DNA of 64,000 nucleotides from Symbiodinium kawagutii (GCA_009767595.1 VSDK01007159.1:1-64000), one strand, 5' to 3'; positions 1 to 9,827 are shown, numbered from the stretch's first letter. A program made the numbers and translations. The notes: generated by a model not told the origin, from the letters alone.

Positions 1-38
1 TGGAAACTTCCGCCTCCGCCTCGTGCGGGAACTACTTG
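1..38 (-). other. Edge fragment, possible exon with Gly-rich stretch
   Basis: On the minus strand this edge stretch can be read as a short Gly-rich peptide (ARGGGGSF) after an AG at the end of the element at 42-89. A closely similar stretch lies on the plus strand at about 25036-25070 and reads QGGGGSF. It may be the next exon of the glycosyltransferase, or a piece of a repeat. It runs off the window, so the frame cannot be tested. Confidence 0.25.
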
Positions 39-41
39 TAG

Positions 42-89
42 TAATGAATCAACCATTTTTGGGTACCCCTATGATTTGAGAACCTCCAC
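42..89 (-). mobile_element. Family A short element (degenerate), intron of the glycosyltransferase
   Basis: On the minus strand it begins GTGGAGGTTCTCAA directly after the exon ending at 90 and runs on with the ATAGGGGTACCC and ATGGTTG blocks shared by the other family A copies. The right end is not clear. The first two bases serve as the intron GT. Confidence 0.55.
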
Positions 90-225
90 ATGCAAAATCA
101 CCGTTGGACAGCTCTTCAGCAAGGCGCTTGGAGTGCAGGCGATCAAAGCAGTCGAGCAAGGGCTGGTAGTTTCTGCGGTGCTCGAGGCACTCTTCGATGG
201 TCAAACCCATTTTTTCCATGAAGTC
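90..225 (-). CDS. Glycosyltransferase family 1-like, third visible exon
   Basis: This exon encodes DFMEKMGLTIEECLEHRR and continues through NYQPLLDCFDRLHSKR. It starts after an AG (226-227) and ends at a GT that is also the first base pair of a family A element. The helical, charged character fits the middle of a UGT/MGT-type enzyme, downstream of the two exons at 1102-1254 and 551-854. It contains no recognisable motif of its own, so its membership rests on position and strand. Confidence 0.5.
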
Positions 226-550
226 CTTGAAGAGTTTTTTAAAGCATGAGAACACATGAAAGCACATGAAACACCCGAAAATAATGATGAACCAGCTATA
301 CAAAGGAGATGATCATGGGCTGGTTAGCCGTACGGTGGCCAACCATTGGCAAACCATTGGCTGGTCGGCCTTCTCCAACCAGCTTGAAGCTGGGAAAAAT
401 GACAGGCCATCAACTGCTGGATGGCAAGGCAAAAAAAACGGTATGGAAAAACGGGCAACAATTTGAAATTTGAAATTACCCATTGCCGCGTTGAACACAT
501 GAAAACACATGAAAACACTCAAACCCTTAGATTGAACCAATAACCCTTAC
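226..550 (-). other. Intron between glycosyltransferase exons
   Basis: AT-rich intron. It contains short repeats of the kind CATGAAAACACATGAAAACAC and a degenerate ACCATTGGCAAACCATTGG direct repeat. It begins with GTAAGG after the exon at 551-854. I see no other gene. Confidence 0.4.
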
Positions 551-854
551 GCGGTAACCATCAAGTCCTTGAAGCCCAATGCCATGCTGCCAGGTCCAGC
601 AGTAGTCATCAAGCCCACACAAGGAATTCTCAGGATTTCGGCACTAAGACCGGCTTCCCGGTTCATCAGCGGACAGCAGACCACCGCTTGTGCACGAACG
701 GATTTGAGCCATCGCAACATACCCGGGAGCATCATTTCACTCATAATCTCCTTGACTTTCATCATGGCAACCATGAGGCATTCATTTTCCAAGCCATATT
801 CCTTCTGGACGTCGGTCAATGCTCCAAACCTCAAAAGCGACATATCCCAAGTAA
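551..854 (-). CDS. Glycosyltransferase family 1-like, second visible exon
   Basis: This exon of about 101 codons contains RAQAVVCCPLMNREAGLSAE followed by ILRIPCVGLMTTAG. In MGT/UGT enzymes the same place holds 'D.vv.D....g..vAe.lgiP.v.l.tt', the end of the N-terminal Rossmann half that binds the acceptor. The donor GTAAGG at 550-549 is a strong signal. The acceptor AG at 856-855 is weaker, so the first residues are uncertain. Likely a soluble enzyme transferring sugar from a nucleotide sugar to a small molecule. The C-terminal donor-binding half is not in the window. Confidence 0.65.
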
Positions 855-1101
855 CTCACATTGCCAAAATCATCCAAAAGGAGCTGCAATCTGCAGCAGT
901 TCATGAACAATATGATTCTTTTGTATCATCTTGCAAGGGATTTGGCCCTTGACAAAATGATGACTGGACAAATAGTCATTGACAATAAAGTAATTGCTGC
1001 AATGCAAATTACATATAACGATACCTATATGTGATATAATCCAAACATATCCAAAACAAAGACATCCAAGCCATAGCTGAGGCACATGTCAGGGGTTCGA
1101 C

Positions 1102-1254
1102 CTTCATACATCTCTGGCATCTGCTGCACCTCGTCATGAAACTCAGCACCGGTGCCTTCGATGGCCTCACGCATCTGCTCTCGGCACAGGTAGTGGACTT
1201 CATGGCCTCTGGTCACCAACTCGCGTGCGATGGGCAAAGATGGATTCAAATGAC
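1102..1254 (-). CDS. Glycosyltransferase family 1 (MGT/UGT-like), N-terminal exon
   Basis: The translation HLNPSLPIARELVTRGHEVH is the classic N-terminal signature of GT-B family 1 glycosyltransferases (G.GH.NP.l.la..L..rGHeV.yl). It continues with YLCREQMREAIEGTGAEFHD. The exon is bounded by CACAG on the upstream side and GTCGAA after GAAG. The conserved Gly before His would come from the codon split by the upstream intron. The sequence resembles bacterial macrolide glycosyltransferases as much as plant UGTs. The start codon and first beta strand must lie in an exon further upstream, which I could not identify. Confidence 0.7.
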
Positions 1255-1698
1255 CTGTGCCGCATCGGATGAGGCCAGAACAAGGGACAAGGGACGAACA
1301 AAAATCCATCCGATCTCCATGGATCTCCCATCTTTGTCCGCACAAATGGGACGAAATACAAATCCGATGCATGTTACATGATGCCTTTGCCATCCTTTAC
1401 CCTTCTTGATGCTTACCTGGTTTCATTACCTTCTCCAACAGGAGCATACACGGACCATCAGTGGCTTATCCATGCTCTTTGTACTTCGTGTACTTCGACT
1501 TGGGCTCTTTATGGCGGCGCATGTGTCAGGGAACCACCTTTACGCTCTAAGAGCCATTGATCTGGCTAATGATGGCAAAAATGCATGTATTCTCATGATT
1601 GGTAAGCCTCAATGCAAGCCGAATGTAAGCCTAGGATTCTCATGGCCATCCACTGGGATACCTTCACAAGCTCATGAGTCGACTCTCTGTTTCAGCCC

Positions 1699-1884
1699 TC
1701 AACTGTTGCCAAGGCCTGAGGCCATCGGAAAGATGAAGGCGAAACGCTGAGGGACCCCGGTCGACATTGCGGAGATCTGCTTGGAGGTACTGGGAGCTGC
1801 TGGAAGGTTGAGCCGAAGTGCTGCAACGGTCCATGTCACGGCTGCAGCATTTGATGTATCTTGATGCTGAAGCTCTTGAGACAC

Positions 1885-1927
<43 letters not shown>

Positions 1928-2034
1928 GCTGCCGCTGCTGCTGCCTGAGTAGATCCAGGAATGGCACTTCGCAGTGATGATGTTCGCTCTCTGGTACTAG
2001 ATTTGTTTGGCTTCGCAAAATCTTCAGCATCCAC
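1699..2034 (-). CDS. Possible exon with homopolymer tract (Thr or Gln), unrecognised
   Basis: A 111-codon open frame reads EDFAKPNKSSTRERTSSLRS, then a run of Ala and about 14 Thr, then ordinary sequence (LRLNLPAAPSTSKQISAMST). Another frame (1836-2453) is also open and turns the same tract into polyGln. Either could be coding, or the tract could be an intronic microsatellite. No domain is recognised. Confidence 0.3.
1884..1929 (+). repeat. (GTT)n microsatellite
   Basis: About 14 uninterrupted GTT units, followed by a short imperfect GCTGCCGCTGCTGCTGCC stretch. Confidence 0.9.
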
Positions 2035-2459
2035 GGGCCCCTGGTCACTCTGCCAGCAAGGTGGTCAAGACCTTCAGAGCCCAGCCATATGGCCTCGCAG
2101 CCACTGAGGGTCCACCGAAGCTGGTTGACCATACATGATCGTTGGCCATTCACATCCAAGGGACCACGCAGGGAAAGGGAGGGTTGTCGCATGTCACATG
2201 TTGTGATTTTTCCAGGTGTCCAAGAAAATTGTCCTAGGATGAAACTGGAACCGTGCAGAAATGGTGGCACACATGAGCACCATCTTAACATGTGTTTACA
2301 TATCATTTCTACCCAGAGCCTCACATTGGACACAATGAAGTCAAGCTGCCTGCTCCACTGCCCAAATGACCGGAGGAAGTGGTCGTTGCACCTGCCGTGG
2401 GCAGCCTTGATCCCTGGGCGTGAACCAAGACCAACCACAGGAAAAATTAACAAATGTTA

Positions 2460-3045
2460 GTGATATTGATCCATAAATCATGATGATAAATGGATATACT
2501 GCAAATGATGGTTGGCCATGGCTAGTGATCGTGAGAAACTTTTTTAAGTCAAGGTCAACAGGGTCAAGGCCTGGCAACATACCCGCATTTGTTCGGCAAA
2601 CAATCGCAACCAACCAGTGTAGGGTACATTCTCATCAAGTCTCATAAATCATGAACCTTTCCGATGGCATAGTTCCCCACACCTTCGAATAGATAGTTGA
2701 TTTCCATTGATTTCCTGGTCCACACTTGGGTGGTTAACCTCAACTTTTGACAGCTGCCATCCAGACTGAAGCTGTTCACAACATCAGTGGCACTCAGCTA
2801 ACAGTCTGACTCAGCACTGATGGGTTTTTCGAAGCTGAGTACAACATGGCTATGACGAGCTATGGCTATGATGGATGAATATTCCTCATCAATAGGATAT
2901 GAACGATGAATAATCATATGATGAACAATAATGAATAATAATGAATAACAATAATGAATAATAATATGAATCAATAGATATAAATATGCAATAGAATGGT
3001 TATTGATGGTACACCAGAGGTACGTCGGGTAGCCGGCATAACGGA
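2460..3045. other. AT-rich non-coding stretch
   Basis: Low-complexity AATGAATAATAATG repeats at about 2900-2980 and no convincing exon. Open frames here are short and end in AT-rich sequence. Confidence 0.4.
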
Positions 3046-3149
3046 CCCAAAGGACTTCGCACCTGCTCAGGTGTGGGCACCGGCCTTGGAAATGTCAGGA
3101 GATCCATGCAGTGACCAAGGGGAAACGGACTTCCGAAATGAAGAAACAT
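3046..3149 (+). CDS. Possible short exon, unrecognised
   Basis: After CCAAAG the frame reads DFAPAQVWAPALEMSGDPCS and runs to a stop at about 3149. A second frame is also open. Base composition is richer in GC than the flanks. No family is recognised. Confidence 0.28.
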
Positions 3150-3469
3150 AGACATGTCGTGTTGAATGGTATGGTTCGTTGACTAGTATGAAGATGTATG
3201 AAGCATGATGATCGATTTTTGGTGCATGACCCTCAATGAGCTAATCAAACTGCTCAAGTTTAAGCATACAAGTCGACTGGAACATAGGATTTTTGCAAAT
3301 GCTAACTGATCCTGTACCGTTATATTTGGTGGTGTCTCAACATAAGGATCAAATCAAATCATCCAATCTCAATCATCTATAGTAATAAACCAACCGTGAT
3401 GTTGGTATATCCCCAATTATTGCTGATTTTCCCCTCATAAGCATTGTCAACCATTGTTATCCATTAATA

Positions 3470-3512
3470 CACCAACCATAGCTTTGGGGTCTCCTATGGC
3501 TTGAGAACCCCC
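3470..3512 (+). mobile_element. Family A element, right-hand part
   Basis: Contains the conserved ACCAACCATAGCTTTGGGG block and ends TGGCTTGAGAACCCC. The left end is degenerate (a related stretch lies at 3384-3420). The exon at 3528 follows closely. Confidence 0.45.
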
Positions 3513-3527
3513 CCCATATCATTGTAG

Positions 3528-3572
3528 CCCTATACCTCGCCGACAAGCCACGCATCCACGACCTCCTGCCAG
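3528..3572 (+). CDS. Short exon, unrecognised
   Basis: 45 nt between TTGTAG and CCAG|GTAGCTGAG, reading ALYLADKPRIHDLLP. Both splice signals fit and codons favour C/G at the third position, unlike the flanks. It lies just downstream of a family A element. Function unknown. Confidence 0.42.
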
Positions 3573-4140
3573 GTAGCTGAGCAGTGCCCTTCGGTCCGGA
3601 GTGGTTCAACCCATGAACAATGGTTACTGAAGAATTGATTCAGGACGATTTGTTGTGGTGAAGAATCAGTATTCTACTGACCATACAGCAAAACCATATC
3701 GAATAAGCAAACATTCAGCATGAATCAAATGGCCATTCATCGAGACCAGCTTTAATAATTAAACATAAGTTAATTACTATAGGTACCATAACCAACCACT
3801 AAACATAATGAAGCCTTGATCATCAAAGCTCCCCGCAACCATCATTTCGCCATCACAAAACCATCATACAGCCCTCAACCATCACGAACCATCAACCAGT
3901 TCTGTCTTTCTACATCTTGGAATGTATAAACAACATGTTTATCATGTTTAATCTCTAACAAAAAACATCAACAGTCATGAACTATCTACCCCTATAATCT
4001 CTAACAAAAAACATCAACAGTCATGAACTATCTACCCCCATCAAACCTTCATCAACCCCCCATGAACCCCCCCATGAACCCCCATCCAACCCCCCATCAA
4101 GCCCCATGAACCCCCCTATGAAACCCCCACATCGCTCGAG
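3573..4140. other. Intron-like AT-rich stretch with CCCCCATGAACC repeats
   Basis: No gene seen. A direct repeat of about 58 bases (CTCTAACAAAAAACATCAAC...) occurs at 3952 and 3999. A run of CCCCCATGAACCCCC units lies at 4045-4125 and could serve as a polypyrimidine tract for the exon that follows. Confidence 0.4.
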
Positions 4141-4260
4141 CTGTTGCGACATGAACGTCCCACCTTCAACTCGCTGCCATGCCGCGCCGCCGAAGCATCC
4201 ACCGAGACCTCCGAGTTGCCTGGAGCTCGACGCAAAGATTGAGAAGAGGCGTACAGATTG
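4141..4260 (+). CDS. GC-rich exon, frame uncertain, unrecognised
   Basis: GC-rich block between CTCGAG and GTAAATCC. The frame that reaches the donor reads HAAPPKHPPRPPSCLELDAK. A second frame (LRHERPTFNSLPCRAAEAST) is open but stops 14 bases short of the donor. Unlike its AT-rich neighbours, it is almost certainly exonic; the product is unknown. Confidence 0.4.
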
Positions 4261-4837
4261 GTAAATCCTATGGCCATGGCTACCAGGTGTGTATATATTT
4301 GTAGGTGTGTATATATCTAAATATAAATATACATTTATACTATTTTATACATATCATATCTATATAAATATATTTGCAGATGGAAATGATGGAAATGATA
4401 GTGGTTAAATAATGATTAATGATGGTAAGGAAATAACCATTGATTGATGGCTTATAGTGGTTCATAGTGGCTGATAATATTGTAGAATATGTGGTTTGTA
4501 AAAAATATGGTTAGCACATAGATTTAATTGGGCTACCATATATATGTTTAGAAATATATGGTGAGCAAGCAGACATGGTTAGCAATATGTTATAAAACAT
4601 TGACAAACATGTGTAAACAATATATGGTTAGCATTTGATTATGGTCAATATATGTGTCCCAACATCTACTACATTTGCACAGCAATATTTACAGTTAGCA
4701 TAACTTGACATATTATGGTTGCCAATCTAAACAATATGCTGTTCAAATGTCTTTGTCCAACAACGGCTATCTTCGCAAACATTTGCTTTTGCCAATCTGT
4801 CGCGAACACATGTATCTTTTTGCAGAGGGACATGTAG

Positions 4838-4938
4838 GCCACTTCCAGAGTCTGTCCTTCTTAATCAATCCCGACGTAAATCCGGGTACCCGAATGGATG
4901 TTGAAACACAACTTGAAACATCTCCACTGTTCGTGTAA
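4838..4938 (+). CDS. Possible exon, unrecognised
   Basis: After TTTTTGCAG an open frame reads GHVGHFQSLSFLINPDVNPG and ends at a stop at 4936-4938. The acceptor has a good pyrimidine tract. Nothing is recognised. Confidence 0.28.
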
Positions 4939-5590
4939 CCGTCAGATCACATTATGGTCTTGCTGGGCCACCAGCTGGTCTGGAAGGGTTCTTTCGTGCA
5001 TTCTTCTCGAACTTCCACCAGACTTTCGCGAAAATCAGCGCTCAAACTCAGTGATTTCACTCATACATTCTCTCACCAGTCCTAGTGTTTGTCACAATCT
5101 GAATCCCCCTTCTAAGTCAAACGGACCCATGCAGTTTACAGTGATGTGCTTCTTTGCAGTTTCTCCTGAAAAAATACTTTCACGGACCCGCAAAAAAACC
5201 TTTCCGAGATGCTGATGATTCCTGGCATAAAGGGCCATTTTGTATAAGATTCTCAACAGAACCCTTTGGAGAACCATCATACGTCAACGTATGATTGAGT
5301 AATGATGGTTGATATTGGTTAATCACTCGTAAACAATATTGGTGGTAAACAATGTGTTAAAGAACAAAAACAACACCCAAAAACAAGATAGTTCATAATG
5401 ATCATTACTAGTAATGATGGTAGCAACATAAACCATTAATACATCGTGGTAAGCGTTAATGATGGTCAGTAATGCTGGAACCGTTCATCATTGACTGGAA
5501 CAGGTGGGTGCAGTAACTTTGGGAGTCACAATGAAGAAGGACAACCTCCGAATTTTCGGCTAGATGATGGTAGGTATTGCATGGTGGTAA

Positions 5591-5683
5591 ACAGCGATTG
5601 ATCATGAACAGCACTAGCAGCGTAAGCAACAAGGCCACGGGGATACCAATCAACACCTGGTTGAAGAAAACATGCTCAGGGAA
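5591..5683 (-). CDS. Possible membrane-segment exon
   Basis: After CCAAG the minus strand reads GFPEHVFFNQ and then a strongly hydrophobic stretch (VLIGIPVALLLTLLVLFMIN) before a GT donor in the codon for Cys. It would be one transmembrane helix. Another minus frame at 5092-5280 (RVRESIFSGETAKKHITVNC) could belong to the same gene. Evidence is composition and splice motifs only. Confidence 0.3.
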
Positions 5684-6104
5684 GCCCTTGGAACAGTTGG
5701 ATCATGGGCTGACCAACCAAGTAATCAACCATCCAATCGACCAACCTGTACCATTCAGAAGCAAACATGTGATACTACATCGTGAATCATCGTAGCATTC
5801 TGCATTGTGCGATTTCTTGAAATCCATTGAACCCAACATCACGATCAACAATGCATTGGGTCACAGCACAGCACCATGTCTGCCACTGCCGGCCTTCTAC
5901 GCCAGAACAAAAGCCAGAATATGAAATCGAAGAAGCTGCAAGGGCCGCCGGCTGCAGTCTATGGATGTCATTAACTAAGTTGGCCAAAGGTGGTTGGCTT
6001 ATTGCTTTTCTTCAAAAAAATACATCCAGACCCTTGACATGCTGAAATGTGGCTGGCATCAGTCTATGGATGTTTTTGGTCTCAAAGTCAGTACAACTTA
6101 GTAT

Positions 6105-6203
6105 CTGGTTGGTGGTTTCAACCCCTGTGAAAAATATTAGTCAACCAACCATTTGTTAATAAATACAAGGGAAAATAAAAATGTCAATCAAACCACCAGC
6201 CAG
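6105..6203. mobile_element. Family B element (99 bp)
   Basis: Left end CTGGTTGGTGGTTTCAA, right end TCAAACCACCAGCCAG; the ends are inverted copies with one mismatch over 14 bases. The interior shares AAAATATTAGTCAACCAACC with the copies at 21015 and 34113. GT sits at base 4 and the last two bases are AG, on either strand. Confidence 0.75.
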
Positions 6204-6289
6204 GTATGCAATGACCAACTGAGCAGCAGCAGTGTCCTCCTGAGCCTCTGTGCCTCTCTGTCTCTGTTTACACACGTAACCGTTCCGCA

Positions 6290-6476
6290 CCTATGCTGTC
6301 CTTGCTGCCGGAGCGTTTCTTGGGCCTGCAGAAATGGCCCCTTGACCGGCAGGCTGAGCCCCAAGACCTTGATGAATTTCTGTCAGCCAACCCACCAAGT
6401 TCACAAATTGTCTAAGTTGCTTCCCCCGCCAGGGAAGCCGCGTGGTTTTTGCCGCCGGGAAGGTTCCTTTGATCAT
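6290..6476 (-). CDS. GC-rich exon, unrecognised
   Basis: The minus strand is open for 61 codons with LRQFVNLVGWLTEIHQGLGA followed by an Ala/Pro-rich end (AGPRNAPAARTA) and a GTGCGG donor at about 6289. A plus-strand frame (6153-6605) is also open, so the strand is not settled. It could be a downstream exon of the FNIP gene if that gene is spliced near its end. Confidence 0.35.
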
Positions 6477-6550
6477 TTCTTGAAGAATTCCCTTATGAAA
6501 TTACAAAGTGCTTATCATCATTCGTTGAAACTCAAGATGGGGATGACGCA

Positions 6551-6587
6551 CTCGTGGATTATACAGTACTTAAGTATAATCCACGAG
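6551..6587. terminator. Perfect inverted repeat overlapping the end of the FNIP gene
   Basis: Arms CTCGTGGATTATAC (6551-6564) and GTATAATCCACGAG (6574-6587) pair perfectly over 14 bases around a 9-base loop that contains the TAA stop of the gene. It could form a hairpin at the 3' end of the mRNA. Whether it acts in termination or processing is unknown; the type is a nearest fit. Confidence 0.4.
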
Positions 6588-8066
6588 AGCGCGTCTCCAA
6601 CATAAACTTCGAACACTGGTTGGAAAGATCGCCTTATGCGCCTGATGCAGGATCGGGTCAAAATCAAAACTAGTGCCAAAAGTCAAAGTTTGCAGGTTGC
6701 TCGGAAAAGTCACCCGATCCAGGCTCTGGTCAAAGCGCTTTCCCAAAGTCAAAGTTTGAAGGTTGGTTGGAAAAGTCACCCGATCCAGGCTCTGGTCAAA
6801 CTGTTCGCCCAAAGTCAAAGTTTGCAGGTTGGTTGGAAAAGTCACCCGATCCAGGCTCTGGTCAAAATGTTCGCCCAAAGTCAAAGTTTGCAGGTTGCTT
6901 GGAAAAGTCACCCGATCCAGCCTTTGGTAAAAATCGTCGCCAAGAGACAAAGTTTGCAGGTTGCTTGGAAAAGTTACCCCATGCAGGCTTTGATAAAATT
7001 GGTGACCGAGAGCCAAAGTTTGCAGGTTGCTTGGAAAAGTCGCCCGATCCAGGCTTTGGTTAAAATCGTCGCCAAGAGACAAAGTTTGCAGGTTGCTGGG
7101 CAAGGTCACCCGATCCAGGCTCTCGTCAAACCCCATGCCCAAAGTCAAACTTTGCAGATTGATCGGAAAAGTCACCCCACGCAGGCTCTGGTGAAGCACA
7201 CAACCAAACCGCACATTTCGCACATTGCTCTGAAAAGCCTCCGCATCCAGGCTCTTGTTTAAGCGATAGCCATAAATCAAAGTTTGCCGGTTGCATGGCA
7301 AGGTCACTCTATCCAAGCGCTGGTCAAAACAGTTGCCAAAAGTGACAGTTTGCAGGCTGCTCGGCAACGTCACCTGATCCAGGCTCTGGTCAAAATAACC
7401 GCCAAAAGTCAAAGTTTGCAGGCTGCTCGGAAAAGTCACCCGATCCAGGCTCTGGTCAAAGCGGTTTCCCAAAGTCAAAGTTTGAAGGCTGCTCGGAAGA
7501 GTCACCCGCTCCAGGCTTTGGTTAAAACTGTTACCAAAAGTCAAAGTATGCAAGTTGCTCGGAAAAGTCATCCCTTCCAGGCTTTCATCAAAGCCATCGC
7601 CAAAATTCAGAGTATTGAGGGTTGAGGGCAAATGGCGCAGGCAACTAGTCTCCAATGCTCCTGATATCTGTGTCACCCCTTCCAATGCGGTCTCTTCCTC
7701 AGATTTTCCCGTGACGAATCTCCATGCAGCAAGCAAATCAGTGGAGACATAGGTGCATGACAGTGTTGCAGTTCTACCAGTGATGCCTTGCTCTTGCAAT
7801 GTTTGGTCCATAGTCAAGGGCGAAGCAACGTGGTGGAGAGTGAGCTTTCCAATTCTATTTGGCAGTTTCATCGAAACTGTTCGAACCACCTCCCTTCCCA
7901 GTGCGGAAGGGCAGCTGCTCACAATGCATTTTTCACCATTCAAGCAGAACACGTTAAGTTCGATCTGCAGGGTGCTGTCACCAAACGATGGCTCCAAATA
8001 GCCATCATGGCTGCCCGGCGTCATGTGCAAAACAACATTGACCACCCTCGAACCACTGAAGTGCAC
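6570..8066 (-). CDS. Ubiquitin-like domain plus FNIP/leucine-rich repeat protein, intronless
   Basis: A 498-codon frame with no intron. Residues about 34-107 (from IELNVFCLNGEK to TATLSCTYV) have the spacing of a degenerate ubiquitin-like fold. The stretch LLAAWRFVTGKSEEETALEG follows. From about residue 145 come 14-15 units of 22 residues with consensus LPSSLQTLTFGNxFDQSLDR, matching FNIP-type repeats known from Dictyostelium and very common in dinoflagellates. Units 6 and 7 have drifted; units 11-14 are almost identical, which suggests recent duplication within the gene. The protein should form a curved solenoid for protein binding, perhaps linked to ubiquitin signalling; the partner is unknown. 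The start is the first Met of the open frame; an upstream 5' exon is possible. The last 20 residues leave the repeat pattern. Confidence 0.85.
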   Translation of the reverse strand: MHFSGSRVVNVVLHMTPGSHDGYLEPSFGDSTLQIELNVFCLNGEKCIVSSCPSALGREVVRTVSMKLPNRIGKLTLHHVASPLTMDQTLQEQGITGRTATLSCTYVSTDLLAAWRFVTGKSEEETALEGVTQISGALETSCLRHLPSTLNTLNFGDGFDESLEGMTFPSNLHTLTFGNSFNQSLERVTLPSSLQTLTLGNRFDQSLDRVTFPSSLQTLTFGGYFDQSLDQVTLPSSLQTVTFGNCFDQRLDRVTLPCNRQTLIYGYRLNKSLDAEAFQSNVRNVRFGCVLHQSLRGVTFPINLQSLTLGMGFDESLDRVTLPSNLQTLSLGDDFNQSLDRATFPSNLQTLALGHQFYQSLHGVTFPSNLQTLSLGDDFYQRLDRVTFPSNLQTLTLGEHFDQSLDRVTFPTNLQTLTLGEQFDQSLDRVTFPTNLQTLTLGKRFDQSLDRVTFPSNLQTLTFGTSFDFDPILHQAHKAIFPTSVRSLCWRRALVDYT

Positions 8067-8125
8067 TCAAGCAGCAGCACAGGAGGGACTAACCATCGAC
8101 TTGAGCCATAAATCAAGGGGGTGAG

Positions 8126-8252
8126 GGGGGAATGCCACAGTGATCGAAGAAATGGGGCATGGCTTCCTCACAACGCTGGCGAAGTCCTGGAACAGTCAAC
8201 TGAGCACCCTGACGCCGCCGAACTGGGAACTGCTGATGAGTTTGCCTTGCAG
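8126..8252 (+). CDS. Exon, unrecognised
   Basis: After GTGAG the frame reads NATVIEEMGHGFLTTLAKSW and continues NSQLSTLTPPNWELLMSL before CTTGCAG. The donor would be GA (GATCTG), a rarer class in dinoflagellates, or the exon runs on to a stop at about 8270. A second frame is also open. It is the first of a series of plus-strand exons reaching about 14 kb. Confidence 0.4.
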
Positions 8253-8480
8253 GATCTGTCGCCAAAACAATTGAACTTCCACTGCACACAATTTACTGAA
8301 CTTCATGGTATTCATTGACTTCTTCATCGTCGACTTCATCGCCTTTCACTGCTTAAAATCACTACTGTTCGTAACACAATTATTTTTTCCATCAGGTCCT
8401 TAGTACCACAATTACTTTAATTGTTACTATAACATCATCTTGGTCCCAAGATTTTTGCCAAACATCTGAAACCAACCGAG

Positions 8481-8627
8481 GCTCCCCATGGCGTCCCTCC
8501 CGCCTTCACCGCCGGCGCCGCGGTGGTCACGGAGGACACGTTGGTTTGCGGCGCGGGCGCCGTGGGCGGCGTCGACTGCGAGGCCTGGGAGCCGCCCTCC
8601 GGGGTGCGTCCTGAGCGCTGGGAGAAG
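8481..8627 (+). CDS. GC-rich exon, unrecognised
   Basis: 147 nt between ACCGAG and GTAGGGATC, with strong C/G preference at the third codon position in a single frame: AAVVTEDTLVCGAGAVGGVD then CEAWEPPSGVRPERWEK. It stands out sharply from the TGGTTA-rich intron that follows. No domain recognised. Confidence 0.6.
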
Positions 8628-9480
8628 GTAGGGATCTGTGGGGGTTGAAGATGGTGGTCAACTATGGTTATAGGGATTTATATTGTTAACTAATGGTTAG
8701 ATAAGGGTCAACTATGGTTAGAGAAGGGTTAACTATGGTTAGATATGGTTAACTGTTAATAGATGGATCAATAGGAATTTATATGGTTTCTAGGGGTTTA
8801 TATGGTTTCTAGGGATTTATATGGTTTAACTAATGTTAACTATGGTTAGATCTGGTTAACTATGGTTAGAGAAGGGTTAACTCTGGGGATCATAATGGTC
8901 AGTGGGAATGTTAATTATGGTTAAAGCTGGGATTTTTCTAGGGTTCACTATGGTCTAACTTTGGGGGATCTATAGTGGTTAACTAATGTTACCTATAGTT
9001 AGATAAAGACTTTCTAGGGTTAACTACCTATGGTTAATAATCTGGTTCACTATGGTTAGATACCAACTTAGTAGGGAGACACTAGCCGTGGAAAGTGGAG
9101 ATCTATGGTGGTTAACTATTGTTATACCTCTAACTATGGGGATCATAGTGTTTTTTCTAGGCCTACACTATGGTTGATATAGTCGTTCTGGGGTTAACAC
9201 TACGGCTAGAGAAGGAATAGGGATAGGGATGATATGAGGAATATATGGGGATCATGTAGGGATCATGTAGGGATCATGTAGGGGTCATACAGGTATGATG
9301 TAGGGATCATGATGGAGGGATAATATAATGTCATATAGAGAAGGAATAGCAACATCAGGATTAGGGATAGGGATCAGAAACAGGAACCAGGAATAGGGAT
9401 CATCTTAGAGATGATGATGGACCATGGGCATTTTGTAAGGATCACGTAGGGATCATATTATGGAAACCATAGAAGGGATC
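8628..9480 (+). repeat. Degenerate GGTTAACTATGGTTAGA repeat in a long intron
   Basis: From 8650 to about 9190 the sequence is built of GGTTAACTATGGTTAG units with variants, then from about 9230 to 9480 of AGGGATCATGTAGGG units. No exon seen. The T/G-biased strand matches the intron strand of the exons on either side. Confidence 0.7.
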
Positions 9481-9827
9481 ATGTACTTTTGATATGAAAA
9501 CATGATGGATCATGGAATTGGGAATTTGAGCAACAGATGATGATTGAAGTGGCCACCTTGTGCTACACTTCAAGCATTCCATTAAGATGATGATTTTAGG
9601 TGCGAAACGACTAATTTGGGAGGTGCAGTACACCATTTAAAGAAAATCCCATGTGGCTTGGTCACCGCGGTTCCCATTTCGTTACAGCTTAAGCCATCCT
9701 GGATTCTGTTCTTGGTGGCATTGATATGTAGTGATGATCAACAATATATAATGAGAACCACAAACAGTGGTGATACTTCCAGCAACCAAAGGAATATACC
9801 TGCAAGATCCTACAAATAGTGACAAAG

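Noticed and set aside
6636-7625. Plus-strand repeat proteins (SQSLQVGWKSHPIQALVK units)
   Set aside because: Antisense of the FNIP repeats; the 66-bp period keeps all frames open.
8101-8150. Dinoflagellate spliced-leader relict upstream of the FNIP gene
   Set aside because: I looked for the GTAGCCATTTTGGCTCAAG word upstream of 8066 on the minus strand and elsewhere and did not see it. The CCATTTTGGGG words in family A elements are unrelated.
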